DNA of 64,000 nt, from assembly GCF_026162425.1 (NCBI RefSeq), contig NZ_JAOBQJ010000005.1:310001-374000 (forward strand), given 5' to 3'. The stretch is from Flexivirga meconopsidis (GTDB lineage Bacteria > Actinomycetota > Actinomycetes > Actinomycetales > Dermatophilaceae). The notes under the pieces were generated by a model that was not told the origin of the DNA, searched no databases, and saw only the letters and a list, made by a program, of their open reading frames with translations. Below are positions 39,775 through 47,598 of the stretch, one piece after another (position 1 is the stretch's first letter; the number at the start of each line of letters is the position of its first letter). Both the position numbers and the translations under genes were made by a program.

Positions 39775-40323
39775 TCATGCTATGTCCTCCAGCTCGGGCA
39801 GCAGGCCGCGGATGCGGGCGACTGCTGCGGGCACGGCAACCTGGGCGGTGTCGATAGTGAGGTCGGGTGCGGCCGGCGGCTCGTAGGGGTCATCCACGCC
39901 GGTCAGGCCGGTGAGTTCGCCGGCGGCGGACCTGGCGTAGAGGCCCTTGACGTCCCGACGCCGGCACTCCTCAAGTGACGTCGCGACATACACCTCGCGA
40001 TAGGGCGTGCCGTGCGCGTCATGGTGCGCGCGCACCCGGTCCCGCGCGTCGGCGTACGGCGCGATGACCGGCACGATCACGGTGACGCCGTGTCGGGCCA
40101 GCAACTCCGCGACGAACCCGACGCGGGTGACGTGCGTCGTACGATCCTCGCGCGAAAAGCCAAGCCCGGCAGACAGATTGGTGCGCACTTCGTCGCCGTC
40201 GAGGATCTGCACCCGCTCCCCCGCCTCGGCGAGTGCGGCGGCCAGCGCCTCGGCGATCGTCGACTTCCCGGCACCGGACAGACCGGTCAGCCAGATGGTC
40301 GTGCCCGCTCCTGCCCCGCTCAC
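39775..40323 (-). CDS. cysC: Adenylyl-sulfate kinase
   Basis: A 182-residue kinase that phosphorylates APS to PAPS. The P-loop GLSGAGKST is at residues 14-22. DGDEVRTNLSAGLGFSREDR and the EVYVATSLEECRRRDVKGLY block are conserved. The start is GTG at 40323, overlapping the cysH stop by 4 bp (GTGA); a longer open frame upstream runs inside cysH. Its product PAPS is not the substrate of the iron-sulfur type CysH encoded beside it, so PAPS probably serves sulfotransferases or a side route. Confidence 0.93.
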   Translation of the reverse strand: MSGAGAGTTIWLTGLSGAGKSTIAEALAAALAEAGERVQILDGDEVRTNLSAGLGFSREDRTTHVTRVGFVAELLARHGVTVIVPVIAPYADARDRVRAHHDAHGTPYREVYVATSLEECRRRDVKGLYARSAAGELTGLTGVDDPYEPPAAPDLTIDTAQVAVPAAVARIRGLLPELEDIA

Positions 40324-41012
40324 AGGTGAATCCCGCACTCGGTCTTGTCGCTGCCCGACCAACGCCCGGCGCGCGCATCCTCGCCGGCGAGCACGCGACG
40401 GGTGCACGGAGCGCAGCCGATCGACGGATAGCCCTGGGAGAGCAGCGGATTGGAGATGAGGTCATGCTCGGCGATGTATGCCGCAACCTGCTTGTCGGTC
40501 CACGCAGCCAGCGGGGCGAGCTTGATCTTGTCGCGCCGGTCGTCGTAGCTGATCGTCGCGGTGTGACGACGACTCTCGGACTCCGCGCGGCGCAAACCCG
40601 TTGCCCACGCGTCGTATTCGTCCAGCGCCTCGTCGAGCGGGTGGGTTTTGCGCAACGCACAGCACAGGTCGGGGTCACGCTCGTGCAAGGCCACGCCGTA
40701 GTCGGCGTCCTGCTCGGCGACGGTCTGCCGCGGGGTCAGATTGCGCACGTTCACGTGGTAGCGCTCGGCGACCCGGTCACGCGTCTGCAGGGTCTCGGCG
40801 AAGTGGTAGCCGGTGTCGAGGAAGAGCACGTCGACCCCGGGCAGGACGGTGCTGGCCAGGTGGATCAGCACGGTGTCCTGCATGGAGCCGGCTACGGCCA
40901 GCCGCAATCCGGAGTCCACCGCCCACTGCAACACCTCCTGCGCGGAGCCGTCGCCGACCTCGCGGGCGCCCTGCTCGGCGAGGTCGCGCAGCTGGGTGTC
41001 GGTGAGTGTCAT
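40320..41012 (-). CDS. cysH: Iron-sulfur APS/PAPS reductase
   Basis: A 230-residue reductase that reduces activated sulfate to sulfite. The four cysteines of the assimilatory APS-reductase 4Fe-4S site are present as CC (117-118) and CAPC (200-203), and the catalytic cysteine is in ECGIHL (C226). Substrate-binding parts are VLFLDTGYHF and YDDRRDKIKLAPLAAWTD. The iron-sulfur motif indicates APS, rather than PAPS, as the true substrate by family knowledge. The ATG at 41012 overlaps the sulfite reductase stop (ATGA). Confidence 0.94.
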   Translation of the reverse strand: MTLTDTQLRDLAEQGAREVGDGSAQEVLQWAVDSGLRLAVAGSMQDTVLIHLASTVLPGVDVLFLDTGYHFAETLQTRDRVAERYHVNVRNLTPRQTVAEQDADYGVALHERDPDLCCALRKTHPLDEALDEYDAWATGLRRAESESRRHTATISYDDRRDKIKLAPLAAWTDKQVAAYIAEHDLISNPLLSQGYPSIGCAPCTRRVLAGEDARAGRWSGSDKTECGIHL

Positions 41013-42658
41013 CGCAGCGCCTCCTCGTCGGCGCGCACGGCCCACTCGGAGAAGGTCTCGCCCTCGGTGTGCCCGGCGACGTAGTTGCGGGTCACCCGCT
41101 CGATGTAGTCGTCGAGCTCGGCCGAGGTCACCTTGTGGCCGCGCAGCTTGCGGCCGAAATCGGCTTCCTGGCCGAGGCGACCACCGAGGTGCACCTGGAA
41201 ACCCTCGACCTGGTTGCCGTCGTCGTCGGTGACGATCTGACCCTTGAGACCGATGTCTGCGACCTGGATGCGGGCGCACGAGTTGGCGCAGCCATTGAGG
41301 TGCACCGAGATCGGGTTGTCCGGCGAGATGTCGGCGAGCCGACGCTCCAACTCCGGCAGCAGCGAGTGCGCGCGTTCCTTGGTCTCGACGATCGCCAGCT
41401 TGCAGTATTCAACGCCGGTGCAGGCCATGATCGTGCGTCGCCAAGGTGTCGGATTCGCGCTCAGGCCAATGGAATCCAGCTTCTCGACGAGCTCGTCGAC
41501 GGCGTCGTCGCGCACGTCGGCCACGATCAACTTCTGGTATGGCGTGAGCCGCACGCGCTGCGAGCCGGCCTCCTCGGCGGCATCGGCGACGGCGGCCAGC
41601 TTGGTGCCGCTGAGCCGTCCGGCCACGGCGGTCAGGCCGACGTACTTGCCACCCCCGCGCTGGTCGTGGACACCGACGTGGTCCATGGTCGCGCGCGGTT
41701 TGACCGCGGCGGGACCGTCGGGCAGCGGCGCCTTGAGGTATTCGGTCTCCAGCACCTCGCGGAACTTCTCGGTGCCCCAGTCGGCGACCAGGAACTTCAT
41801 CCGCGCCTTGTTGCGCGACCGGCGGTAGCCGTAGTCGCGGAAGATGCGCACCACCGACACCCAGACCTCCGGCACCTGCTCGAGCGTCACGAAGACGCCG
41901 AGCCGCTCGGCGAGGAACGGGTTGGTCGACAGGCCGCCGCCGACGAGCAGGTCGAAGCCGGGCCCGAGCTCAGGATGCTGGACCCCGACGAACGACACGT
42001 CGTTGATCTCGGGGGCCGCGTCCGGCAGCCAGGCGATGGAGCTCTTGAACTTGCGCGGGAGGTTGGACAGATCGGGGTCGCCGACATACTGGCGGTTGAT
42101 CTCCTCGATCGCGGGGGTCACGTCGAGCACCTCCTCGACGCTCAACCCGGCAACCGGCGAGCCCATCACCACGCGGGTGCAGTCGCCGCAGGCCTCGGTG
42201 GTCTCCAGGCCGACCGCCTCGAGGCGGCGCCAGATCTCCGGGACGTTCTCGATCTCGATCCAGTGGAACTGGACGTTCTCCCGGTCGGTGAGGTCGGCGG
42301 TGTCGCGGCCGAACTCCTGCGAGATGCCGGCGATCACGCGCAGCTGCTCGGTGCTGAGCTGGCCGCCGTCGATGCGCACTCGCATCATGAAGTAGGGCGC
42401 CTCGAGCTCCTCCGGGGACAGGGTCGCGGTGCGTCCGCCCGGGATGCCTTCGCGGCGCTGGGTGTAGAGGCCCCACCAGCGCATCCGGCCACGCAGGTCG
42501 GTCGGGTCGATCGAGGCGAATCCCTCACGGGCGTAGGTGTCCTCGATGCGTGCGCGCACGCTGAGGCCGTCGTCCTCCTGCTTGAAGACCTCGTTGGGGT
42601 TCAGCGGCTCGCGCTCGCCGAGTGCCCACTGGCCATTGCTTCTGGTCGCCACCGACAT
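41009..42658 (-). CDS. Ferredoxin-type sulfite (or nitrite) reductase
   Basis: A 549-residue siroheme enzyme, NirA/Sir-like. The siroheme/4Fe-4S cysteines are C413 and C419 in CTGVEYC and C457 and C461 in NGCANSC. The nitrite/sulfite reductase ferredoxin-like half appears twice, for example ENVQFHWIEIENVPEIWRRL and QRVRLTPYQKLIVADV. It lies at the head of the cys operon, so reduction of sulfite to sulfide is the likely role. I chose the ATG at 42658; the frame is open further up but without conserved residues. A TTGACC box lies upstream. Siroheme synthesis genes are not in the window. Confidence 0.92.
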   Translation of the reverse strand: MSVATRSNGQWALGEREPLNPNEVFKQEDDGLSVRARIEDTYAREGFASIDPTDLRGRMRWWGLYTQRREGIPGGRTATLSPEELEAPYFMMRVRIDGGQLSTEQLRVIAGISQEFGRDTADLTDRENVQFHWIEIENVPEIWRRLEAVGLETTEACGDCTRVVMGSPVAGLSVEEVLDVTPAIEEINRQYVGDPDLSNLPRKFKSSIAWLPDAAPEINDVSFVGVQHPELGPGFDLLVGGGLSTNPFLAERLGVFVTLEQVPEVWVSVVRIFRDYGYRRSRNKARMKFLVADWGTEKFREVLETEYLKAPLPDGPAAVKPRATMDHVGVHDQRGGGKYVGLTAVAGRLSGTKLAAVADAAEEAGSQRVRLTPYQKLIVADVRDDAVDELVEKLDSIGLSANPTPWRRTIMACTGVEYCKLAIVETKERAHSLLPELERRLADISPDNPISVHLNGCANSCARIQVADIGLKGQIVTDDDGNQVEGFQVHLGGRLGQEADFGRKLRGHKVTSAELDDYIERVTRNYVAGHTEGETFSEWAVRADEEALR

Positions 42659-42791
42659 AACTTCGCATTTTGGAAAGGTGTCGGTCAAATAATGATGCGG
42701 CGTTCTCAGCGGGCGAGACGACGACGGCGGCGGGACGACGCGGACTGCCCATGACAAGATCAGGCCCATGCCAGACCGGGGAGACGGCGCC

Positions 42792-43664
42792 ATGCTGCGG
42801 CGCCGAGCGCTGCTGGCCGGGGCCGCGGGTGCCAGTCTGCTCGCGCTTGCCGGCTGCGGCATTCGATTGGAGCGTGATGCTCCTCACATCCCTGGCCTGA
42901 AAACCGCCGGCCCGCCCGCGGACCAGGCCGCCCTGCAGGGGCTGCTCGACGTCACGACCGCAGCCCAGGCCGTCGCCGCCGCCGACAAGGCCGCGTGGGG
43001 ACCGAGACTTGCCGCCATACATGGGCAACAGGTCACTCGCCTGACCCAGGTGATGGCGACGCAGGGTATGACGGTGCGCTCTGCCACCACGAGCCCGGTG
43101 GGGAGCGGGATGCTGCCGGCCGAGCAGGCCGGCGTCGCCCGGCTGGCGTCCATCGCGTCGACGACTTCCGGCAACCTGCCGATGGCAGCCGCCGTGGTGG
43201 TGTCACAGGCGGCCGCGTGCCGGGTGCTGGGCACGCCAGCACGGTTCAGCGGACAGGAGTTGCCGGACCAGCAGGTGTTGCTCGCCGTGCTGCCGGCGCT
43301 GCGCACCGCGACCTACGGCTTCGAGGTGCTCGCCGCCAAGACCCCGCTGAAAGAGCGCAAGGATGCGGCCGCGGCGTTGCAGACGCTCGCCGCCGCGCGC
43401 TCGGAGTGGGAGGCCGCCGCTGGGAGCGCCGCGCCTGCCGAACCCCCGGGCTATGCACTGCCGGTCGCGCCGACGACACCGGACAATCGGCGGGCGCTCG
43501 CGCGACGGCTGCTGGGTGACGTGGCAACGACCGCGGCCAGCCAGGTGGACGGCGTGCGAGGGCGCGCGTCGCAGCTGGCCGGGCTCGCGCAGGTCTGGTC
43601 AGACGCGGTCGGCCTGGGGTGGCAGTGGGGCAGCGCGCCGACCGCGTTTCCCGGGCTCGACTGA
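42792..43664 (+). CDS. DUF4439 (ferritin-like) lipoprotein
   Basis: A 290-residue protein. LRRRALLAGAAGASLLALAG and the lipobox cysteine at residue 20 give a Tat-like lipoprotein signal. I chose the ATG at 42792 with GGGGAG 8 bp upstream; an ATG 24 bp earlier is an alternative. The C-terminal half (YALPVAPTTPDNRRALARRL and VDGVRGRASQLAGLAQVWSD) resembles DUF4439, a helical ferritin-like domain of unknown function. It is divergent from the sulfur operon (133 bp). No metal-binding ExxH motif is obvious, so an iron role is not supported. Confidence 0.75.
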   Translation: MLRRRALLAGAAGASLLALAGCGIRLERDAPHIPGLKTAGPPADQAALQGLLDVTTAAQAVAAADKAAWGPRLAAIHGQQVTRLTQVMATQGMTVRSATTSPVGSGMLPAEQAGVARLASIASTTSGNLPMAAAVVVSQAAACRVLGTPARFSGQELPDQQVLLAVLPALRTATYGFEVLAAKTPLKERKDAAAALQTLAAARSEWEAAAGSAAPAEPPGYALPVAPTTPDNRRALARRLLGDVATTAASQVDGVRGRASQLAGLAQVWSDAVGLGWQWGSAPTAFPGLD

Positions 43665-43774
43665 GTTTCTGCGCACACCCCCGTTTCCGCGCGCCTCGCG
43701 AGCGGCCGGCGCGCCGGCGCCCTGACCGCCTGGGCCGCTTCACTCTTGACGGATGCGTATGGCGACGGCACCTT

Positions 43775-43802
43775 GGTGATGAGAAATCGTTTTCTCATCA
43801 CC
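43775..43802. promoter_or_regulatory. 28-bp near-perfect palindrome, operator candidate
   Basis: GGTGATGAGAAATC / GTTTTCTCATCACC match at 13 of 14 positions. The AT-rich GAGAAA core resembles Zur/Fur-type metal operators. It lies 23 bp before the ATG of the DUF4185 gene, so it would overlap its promoter or leader. Confidence 0.6.
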
Positions 43803-43825
43803 GTCAGCGTCGACAGGAGCCCGCA

Positions 43826-44935
43826 ATGGTGCACGACGAGTCCACACCCGACGAGACCATCGGCAAACCCAGCCGCCGCACGCTGTTGGCCGGTGCCGCC
43901 GGAGGGCTGGCCCTTGCGACCGGAGCACCAACGGCGGGCGCGTCGCCCCGCCATACCGGACTGCGGGTGTCCAAGATCGGCGACCTGACCGGCCCGGACA
44001 TCACCGGCCGATTCGGCGTGCACTATGCCGACCTCGGCATACCCGTCCGCTGCCCCGACGGCCGAGACCTCTACGTCTTCGGCGACACATTCGGCCCGCA
44101 GTGGGGTCAGAACTGGCGGTCCCCGACGGCCCTGTGGGGGACGCGGCTGCACCCCGGCCGGGCGACCCGCTTCGACGGCACACCGGGCGGGTCGTTCGCC
44201 AGGCAGTTGATCCCCTACGACCACGACGACAACGGGATCACCACGATCATCCCGAGCGACGTGATCACCCTGGGCCGGACGATGTACCTGCAGGGCGTGG
44301 TCAATCGCGGATTCGGCAACGTGCTCTGGTCGGGCATTTGGACCTCGACCGACAACGGCGAGACCTGGACTGATTCCGGCGCGCGTTTTCCTGCGGACGC
44401 GTACAACCGGATGTGGCAGATGGTCAGCTGGGATCTCGGGCCGGACGGCTGGGTTTACATCTACTCGTGCGAGTTCCTGCGCAAGTCCGGGATGATCCTG
44501 CACCGCGTTCGGCCGCAACAGCTCACTCAGCCCGATGCCTATCAACCGTGGGGCCGCAAGAGGGGTCGATGGCAGTGGGGCGTGGCACCGACTCCTGTGA
44601 CGACCGATCAGGTGGTCGGCGAGATGTCGCTGCGCTACCTGGACGGACGCTGGGTCTGGGCGTGGTTCAACGGCCCCGACTACCGCATCGAGGCCAGCGT
44701 GCTGCGCGAACCGACCGAGGACCTGACCACGGCGCGCCGAGTGCCGCTCTTCTATGGGACCGAGTGGGACCAGCAGGACGACACCCACATCGCACAGCTC
44801 TACGGCAGCTTCGTGATCCCGGGCTCCCGCCTGGACGATCTGTCGCTCACGGTCAGCCAGTGGAAGACCGATGACAACAGCGTCTATCACGTGTCGCAGT
44901 ATCGAGTCCGGGGACTGTCCCGTCTCAGCCGGTGA
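43826..44935 (+). CDS. Tat-exported DUF4185 protein
   Basis: A 369-residue protein. SRRTLLAGAAGGLALATG (about residues 15-33) is a Tat signal peptide. The body contains YVFGDTFGPQWGQNWRSPTA and GVVNRGFGNVLWSGIWTSTD, typical of DUF4185, a beta-propeller-like family near glycoside hydrolases that binds or cleaves arabinan-type glycans in some relatives. No activity is assigned here. I chose the ATG at 43826 because of GACAGGAGC and because the palindrome would otherwise be inside the gene. The palindrome is the most likely control site. Confidence 0.8.
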   Translation: MVHDESTPDETIGKPSRRTLLAGAAGGLALATGAPTAGASPRHTGLRVSKIGDLTGPDITGRFGVHYADLGIPVRCPDGRDLYVFGDTFGPQWGQNWRSPTALWGTRLHPGRATRFDGTPGGSFARQLIPYDHDDNGITTIIPSDVITLGRTMYLQGVVNRGFGNVLWSGIWTSTDNGETWTDSGARFPADAYNRMWQMVSWDLGPDGWVYIYSCEFLRKSGMILHRVRPQQLTQPDAYQPWGRKRGRWQWGVAPTPVTTDQVVGEMSLRYLDGRWVWAWFNGPDYRIEASVLREPTEDLTTARRVPLFYGTEWDQQDDTHIAQLYGSFVIPGSRLDDLSLTVSQWKTDDNSVYHVSQYRVRGLSRLSR

Positions 44936-44952
44936 GGTCGTAGCCTCGCCGA

Positions 44953-45888
44953 GTGACCGATCTGCAGCATTTCGCTCCGAGCATTCCGAGCGGTTTCCGC
45001 ACATTGCTCGACGCCCGTGCTCCCGACGAGGCCATGGGCGGGCGGGGCGTGAGCGGTGACGTCTGGCTGCGCGCGCTGCCGCGTGTCCTGGCCGAACTCG
45101 CCCACCGATGGGGCCTCGTCGCCGACGGGCCGGTGTGGCACGGCGTGTGCGCGATCGTCGTCCCGTGTCACCGGGATGGCGAACCGGTCGTGCTCAAGGT
45201 CAGTTGGCCGCACGTCGAGGCGAGATTGGAGCATCTGGCACTGCGCGATTGGGACGGCCAGGGGGCGGTGCGACTAACTGCGGCGGACCCGGCGCACTGG
45301 GCGCTGCTGCTGGAGCCGCTCGCCCATGATCGCGATCTCACCTCGATCGGCCTGCTCGAGGCATGCGAGGAGATCGGCGGGCTCTTCCGGCAACTCGATC
45401 GTCCGGCGTCGCCGCAGTATGACCGGCTGAGCTCCCAGACCGATCGGTGGATTGCGCAGTGCCGCAAGGGTTCTACACTCGTGCCGCGCCGGCTGACCGA
45501 GCAGGCGGTTGCGATGATGACCGACCTGCGGCAGGACTGCGACGGGCGGTTGATCCACCAGGACCTGCACTTCGAGAACGTGTTGGCCGCCGAGCGCGCG
45601 CCGTGGCTGGCGATCGATCCGAAGCCGCTGTCGGGTGAGTGGGCGTTCGCGGTCGCTCCCGTGCTGTGGAACCGGTGGGATGAGGCGGCTGCGTCATACA
45701 GCTTGAGGACGCATCTGCGCCTGCGCGTCGGGCTCGTCGCCGAAGCCGCTGGCATCGACGAATCCCGAGCGTTGGCATGGAGTTTCGTGCGCCTGGTGTG
45801 CAACGCGGTGTGGGAGGCGGCCGAGTCCGAGCCCGATCAGCACCTGCTGTCGGTCTTTGTTGCGGCGGCGAAGGCGATGCTGGAATGA
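44953..45888 (+). CDS. Aminoglycoside/hydroxyurea phosphotransferase (APH(6)-like)
   Basis: A 311-residue kinase of the PF04655 family. The catalytic loop LIHQDLHFENVL and the metal-binding AIDPKPLSGE are diagnostic; VLKVSWPHVEARLEHLAL holds the ATP-binding lysine. Streptomycin 6-kinases and hydroxyurea kinases belong here, but natural substrates in soil actinobacteria are often unknown. The start is GTG at 44953. It is 17 bp after the DUF4185 gene and overlaps a short GNAT-like fragment. Resistance should not be assumed. Confidence 0.83.
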   Translation: MTDLQHFAPSIPSGFRTLLDARAPDEAMGGRGVSGDVWLRALPRVLAELAHRWGLVADGPVWHGVCAIVVPCHRDGEPVVLKVSWPHVEARLEHLALRDWDGQGAVRLTAADPAHWALLLEPLAHDRDLTSIGLLEACEEIGGLFRQLDRPASPQYDRLSSQTDRWIAQCRKGSTLVPRRLTEQAVAMMTDLRQDCDGRLIHQDLHFENVLAAERAPWLAIDPKPLSGEWAFAVAPVLWNRWDEAAASYSLRTHLRLRVGLVAEAAGIDESRALAWSFVRLVCNAVWEAAESEPDQHLLSVFVAAAKAMLE

Positions 45889-46070
45889 GTCCGCTCCCCT
45901 ATCCGGAGCCGGCTCTGACCGACGTGGCGGTCGGCTTGATTGCATCACAGCAGGTGCTGCGGGGCGCCGGCTATCTGGAGGAGGGCCGCCTGCGCAGCTT
46001 CCTCACGTCCGGCGGCACGACATCCGATGCCCTGGTGTTCTCGGTGGTCTCCCCCGGAGAAGCTGACTGA
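45885..46070 (+). pseudogene. GNAT acetyltransferase C-terminal fragment, coupled to APH
   Basis: A 61-residue frame that starts with ATG overlapping the APH stop (ATGA). GLIASQQVLRGAGYLEEGRL and RSFLTSGGTTSDALVFSVVS match the C-terminal helix-strand of RimJ-type GNAT proteins (xASxxVLxKAGFxxEGxLR). The N-terminal acetyl-CoA half is missing, so it is probably the leftover of a deleted gene. Because it is neatly coupled it could still be translated. Function none or unknown. Confidence 0.6.
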
Positions 46071-46106
46071 GCGCTGCGGTGAGCTTGCGTGATCGACCCG
46101 GCTGCC

Positions 46107-46144
46107 TGTGGATGACTCGTCACAAACCCGGGGGATGTGGATAA
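46107..46144 (-). promoter_or_regulatory. Two DnaA-box-like sites upstream of the HNH gene
   Basis: TGTGGATAA at 46136-46144 is the exact complement of the DnaA box TTATCCACA. TGTGGATGA at 46107-46115 differs by one base. They lie 57-94 bp before the ATG of the DUF222 gene. No AT-rich unwinding region is present, so this is not an origin. Confidence 0.45.
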
Positions 46145-46163
46145 CATTGATCGCTGAAAACTG

Positions 46164-46193
46164 TTGTGGTGCAGCGCAATTCGACGCTAGTAT
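46164..46193 (+). promoter_or_regulatory. Promoter of a probably leaderless DUF222 message
   Basis: TTGTGG (46164-46169) and TAGTAT (46188-46193) are 18 bp apart. The ATG at 46201 lies 7 bases after the -10 box and has no ribosome site, which fits a leaderless transcript. Confidence 0.5.
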
Positions 46194-46200
46194 CGAACAC

Positions 46201-47598
46201 ATGAGCGATTCAGTGAGCACTACAAGCGCGGGCCGGTCGGCCGGCGCTGTCGGGTGCACGTCGCTCACCGCCGACGCAGTCCGGGCCTTCCACGATTGTC
46301 TCGACGGCCCGCTTCCTGAGGCCGACGAGAGCGAGCCGTTGCTGGCCGAGCTTCGCGCCCTCGAAGAACTGAAGAACGCGCTGAGTGCCCGGCAGGTCCG
46401 ACTCACCGTCGCCGTGCACGAGCACCAACAAGGCCGCGACCGTGCACGTGGCATCGAGACTGCCGACACCGCGCGCCTCGTCGGCTCGCAGGTCGCGCTC
46501 GCCCGCCGCTGCAGTCCGCATCTCGGCTCCCGGCTCCTCGGCCTGGCGCACGCGCTGGTCGACGAACTCCCCCACACGCTCACCGCGCTGCAGGCCGGCG
46601 TCATCACCGAATGGCACGCCACCCTGATCGCCCGCGAAACCGCCGGCCTCACCCGCGACCAACGCATCGCAGTCGACGGGTTGCTGCGCGATGACTTGGG
46701 CACTTGCTCTCAGAACCGGCTGACCGCACTCGCCCGACAGCACGCTTACCGGGCCGACCCGGCCGCGATCGTCGCCCGCCGCGCCAAGGCAGAGACCGCG
46801 CGACGCGTCACCCTCCGCCCCGCACCGGACTGCATGACCCTGCTCACCGCGCTGCTGCCGGTGAAGGACGGCGTCGCCTGCTACGCCGCGCTCAACGCCG
46901 CAGTAACGACCGACGGCACCGACCGCACTCGCGGCCAGGTCATGGCCGATACGCTCACCGATCGCGTCACGGGACGAGAGCTTGCTGGCACCAACGGCAC
47001 GGCGACGAACGTGCAGGTCGAATTGCTCATGCCACTGGACACGCTCACTGGTGACACCCCCGCCGAGCTGCCCGGCTACGGCCCCATCCCTGCTGACCTC
47101 GCCCGCGAACTCGTCACCGACAACGACGGCGCGGACGGTTCCGCGTCCGGCAACAGTGACACTCATCGCGTGCAAGTGCGTCGCCTGTTCACCTACCCCG
47201 GCACCGGCGACCTGATCGACCTGGAATCCCGTGCCCGCACCTACCCCGGGCTCCTCGCGAAACTGATCCGGCTGCGCGACCAGACCTGCCGCACGCCATG
47301 GTGCGACGCCCCGATCGCGCACATCGACCACATCACGCCGCACACCGCCGGCGGCGCCACCAGCGAGCGCAACGGCGCCGGGCTCTGCGCACGCTGCAAC
47401 TACGTCAAGGAACATCCCGATCTTACGATCACCGGCGACGCCGCCGAAACCATCACCACCACAGGCGGATTGACCGCAACCAGTCGCCCGCCGGCACCTC
47501 CCGGGCACCCACCGCCGACCACGTCACGCATCGAACGACAACTGATCGACCTCAGTCGGCGTTGGGTCGCGCAGGTCAAGGCGCCGGAGAGCAGCTAG
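46201..47598 (+). CDS. DUF222/HNH endonuclease (13E12-repeat type)
   Basis: A 465-residue protein. The N-terminal DUF222 helical part (EERELRALEEL-like, here LLAELRALEELKNALSARQV) is followed by a C-terminal HNH nuclease. That nuclease has CRTPWCDAPIAHIDHITPHT and NGAGLCARCNYVKEHP, the zinc cysteines and the HIDH catalytic motif. This family is expanded in actinobacteria, especially mycobacteria and Micrococcales, and is often linked to mobile or repetitive loci; its biological role is unclear. I chose the ATG at 46201; the frame continues upstream without conserved sequence. The stop overlaps the convergent metallophosphoesterase by 4 bp. Confidence 0.85.
   Translation: MSDSVSTTSAGRSAGAVGCTSLTADAVRAFHDCLDGPLPEADESEPLLAELRALEELKNALSARQVRLTVAVHEHQQGRDRARGIETADTARLVGSQVALARRCSPHLGSRLLGLAHALVDELPHTLTALQAGVITEWHATLIARETAGLTRDQRIAVDGLLRDDLGTCSQNRLTALARQHAYRADPAAIVARRAKAETARRVTLRPAPDCMTLLTALLPVKDGVACYAALNAAVTTDGTDRTRGQVMADTLTDRVTGRELAGTNGTATNVQVELLMPLDTLTGDTPAELPGYGPIPADLARELVTDNDGADGSASGNSDTHRVQVRRLFTYPGTGDLIDLESRARTYPGLLAKLIRLRDQTCRTPWCDAPIAHIDHITPHTAGGATSERNGAGLCARCNYVKEHPDLTITGDAAETITTTGGLTATSRPPAPPGHPPPTTSRIERQLIDLSRRWVAQVKAPESS

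Noticed and set aside
41006-42754. 582-codon plus-strand frame across the sulfite reductase
   Set aside because: Antisense shadow; the minus-strand frame carries all siroheme cysteines.
44953-45888. Calling the APH gene a confirmed streptomycin-resistance gene
   Set aside because: The PF04655 motifs are clear, but they are shared by kinases with other or unknown substrates.
46107-46144. Replication origin
   Set aside because: Only two DnaA-box-like sites, no AT-rich unwinding region, no dnaA/dnaN genes nearby.
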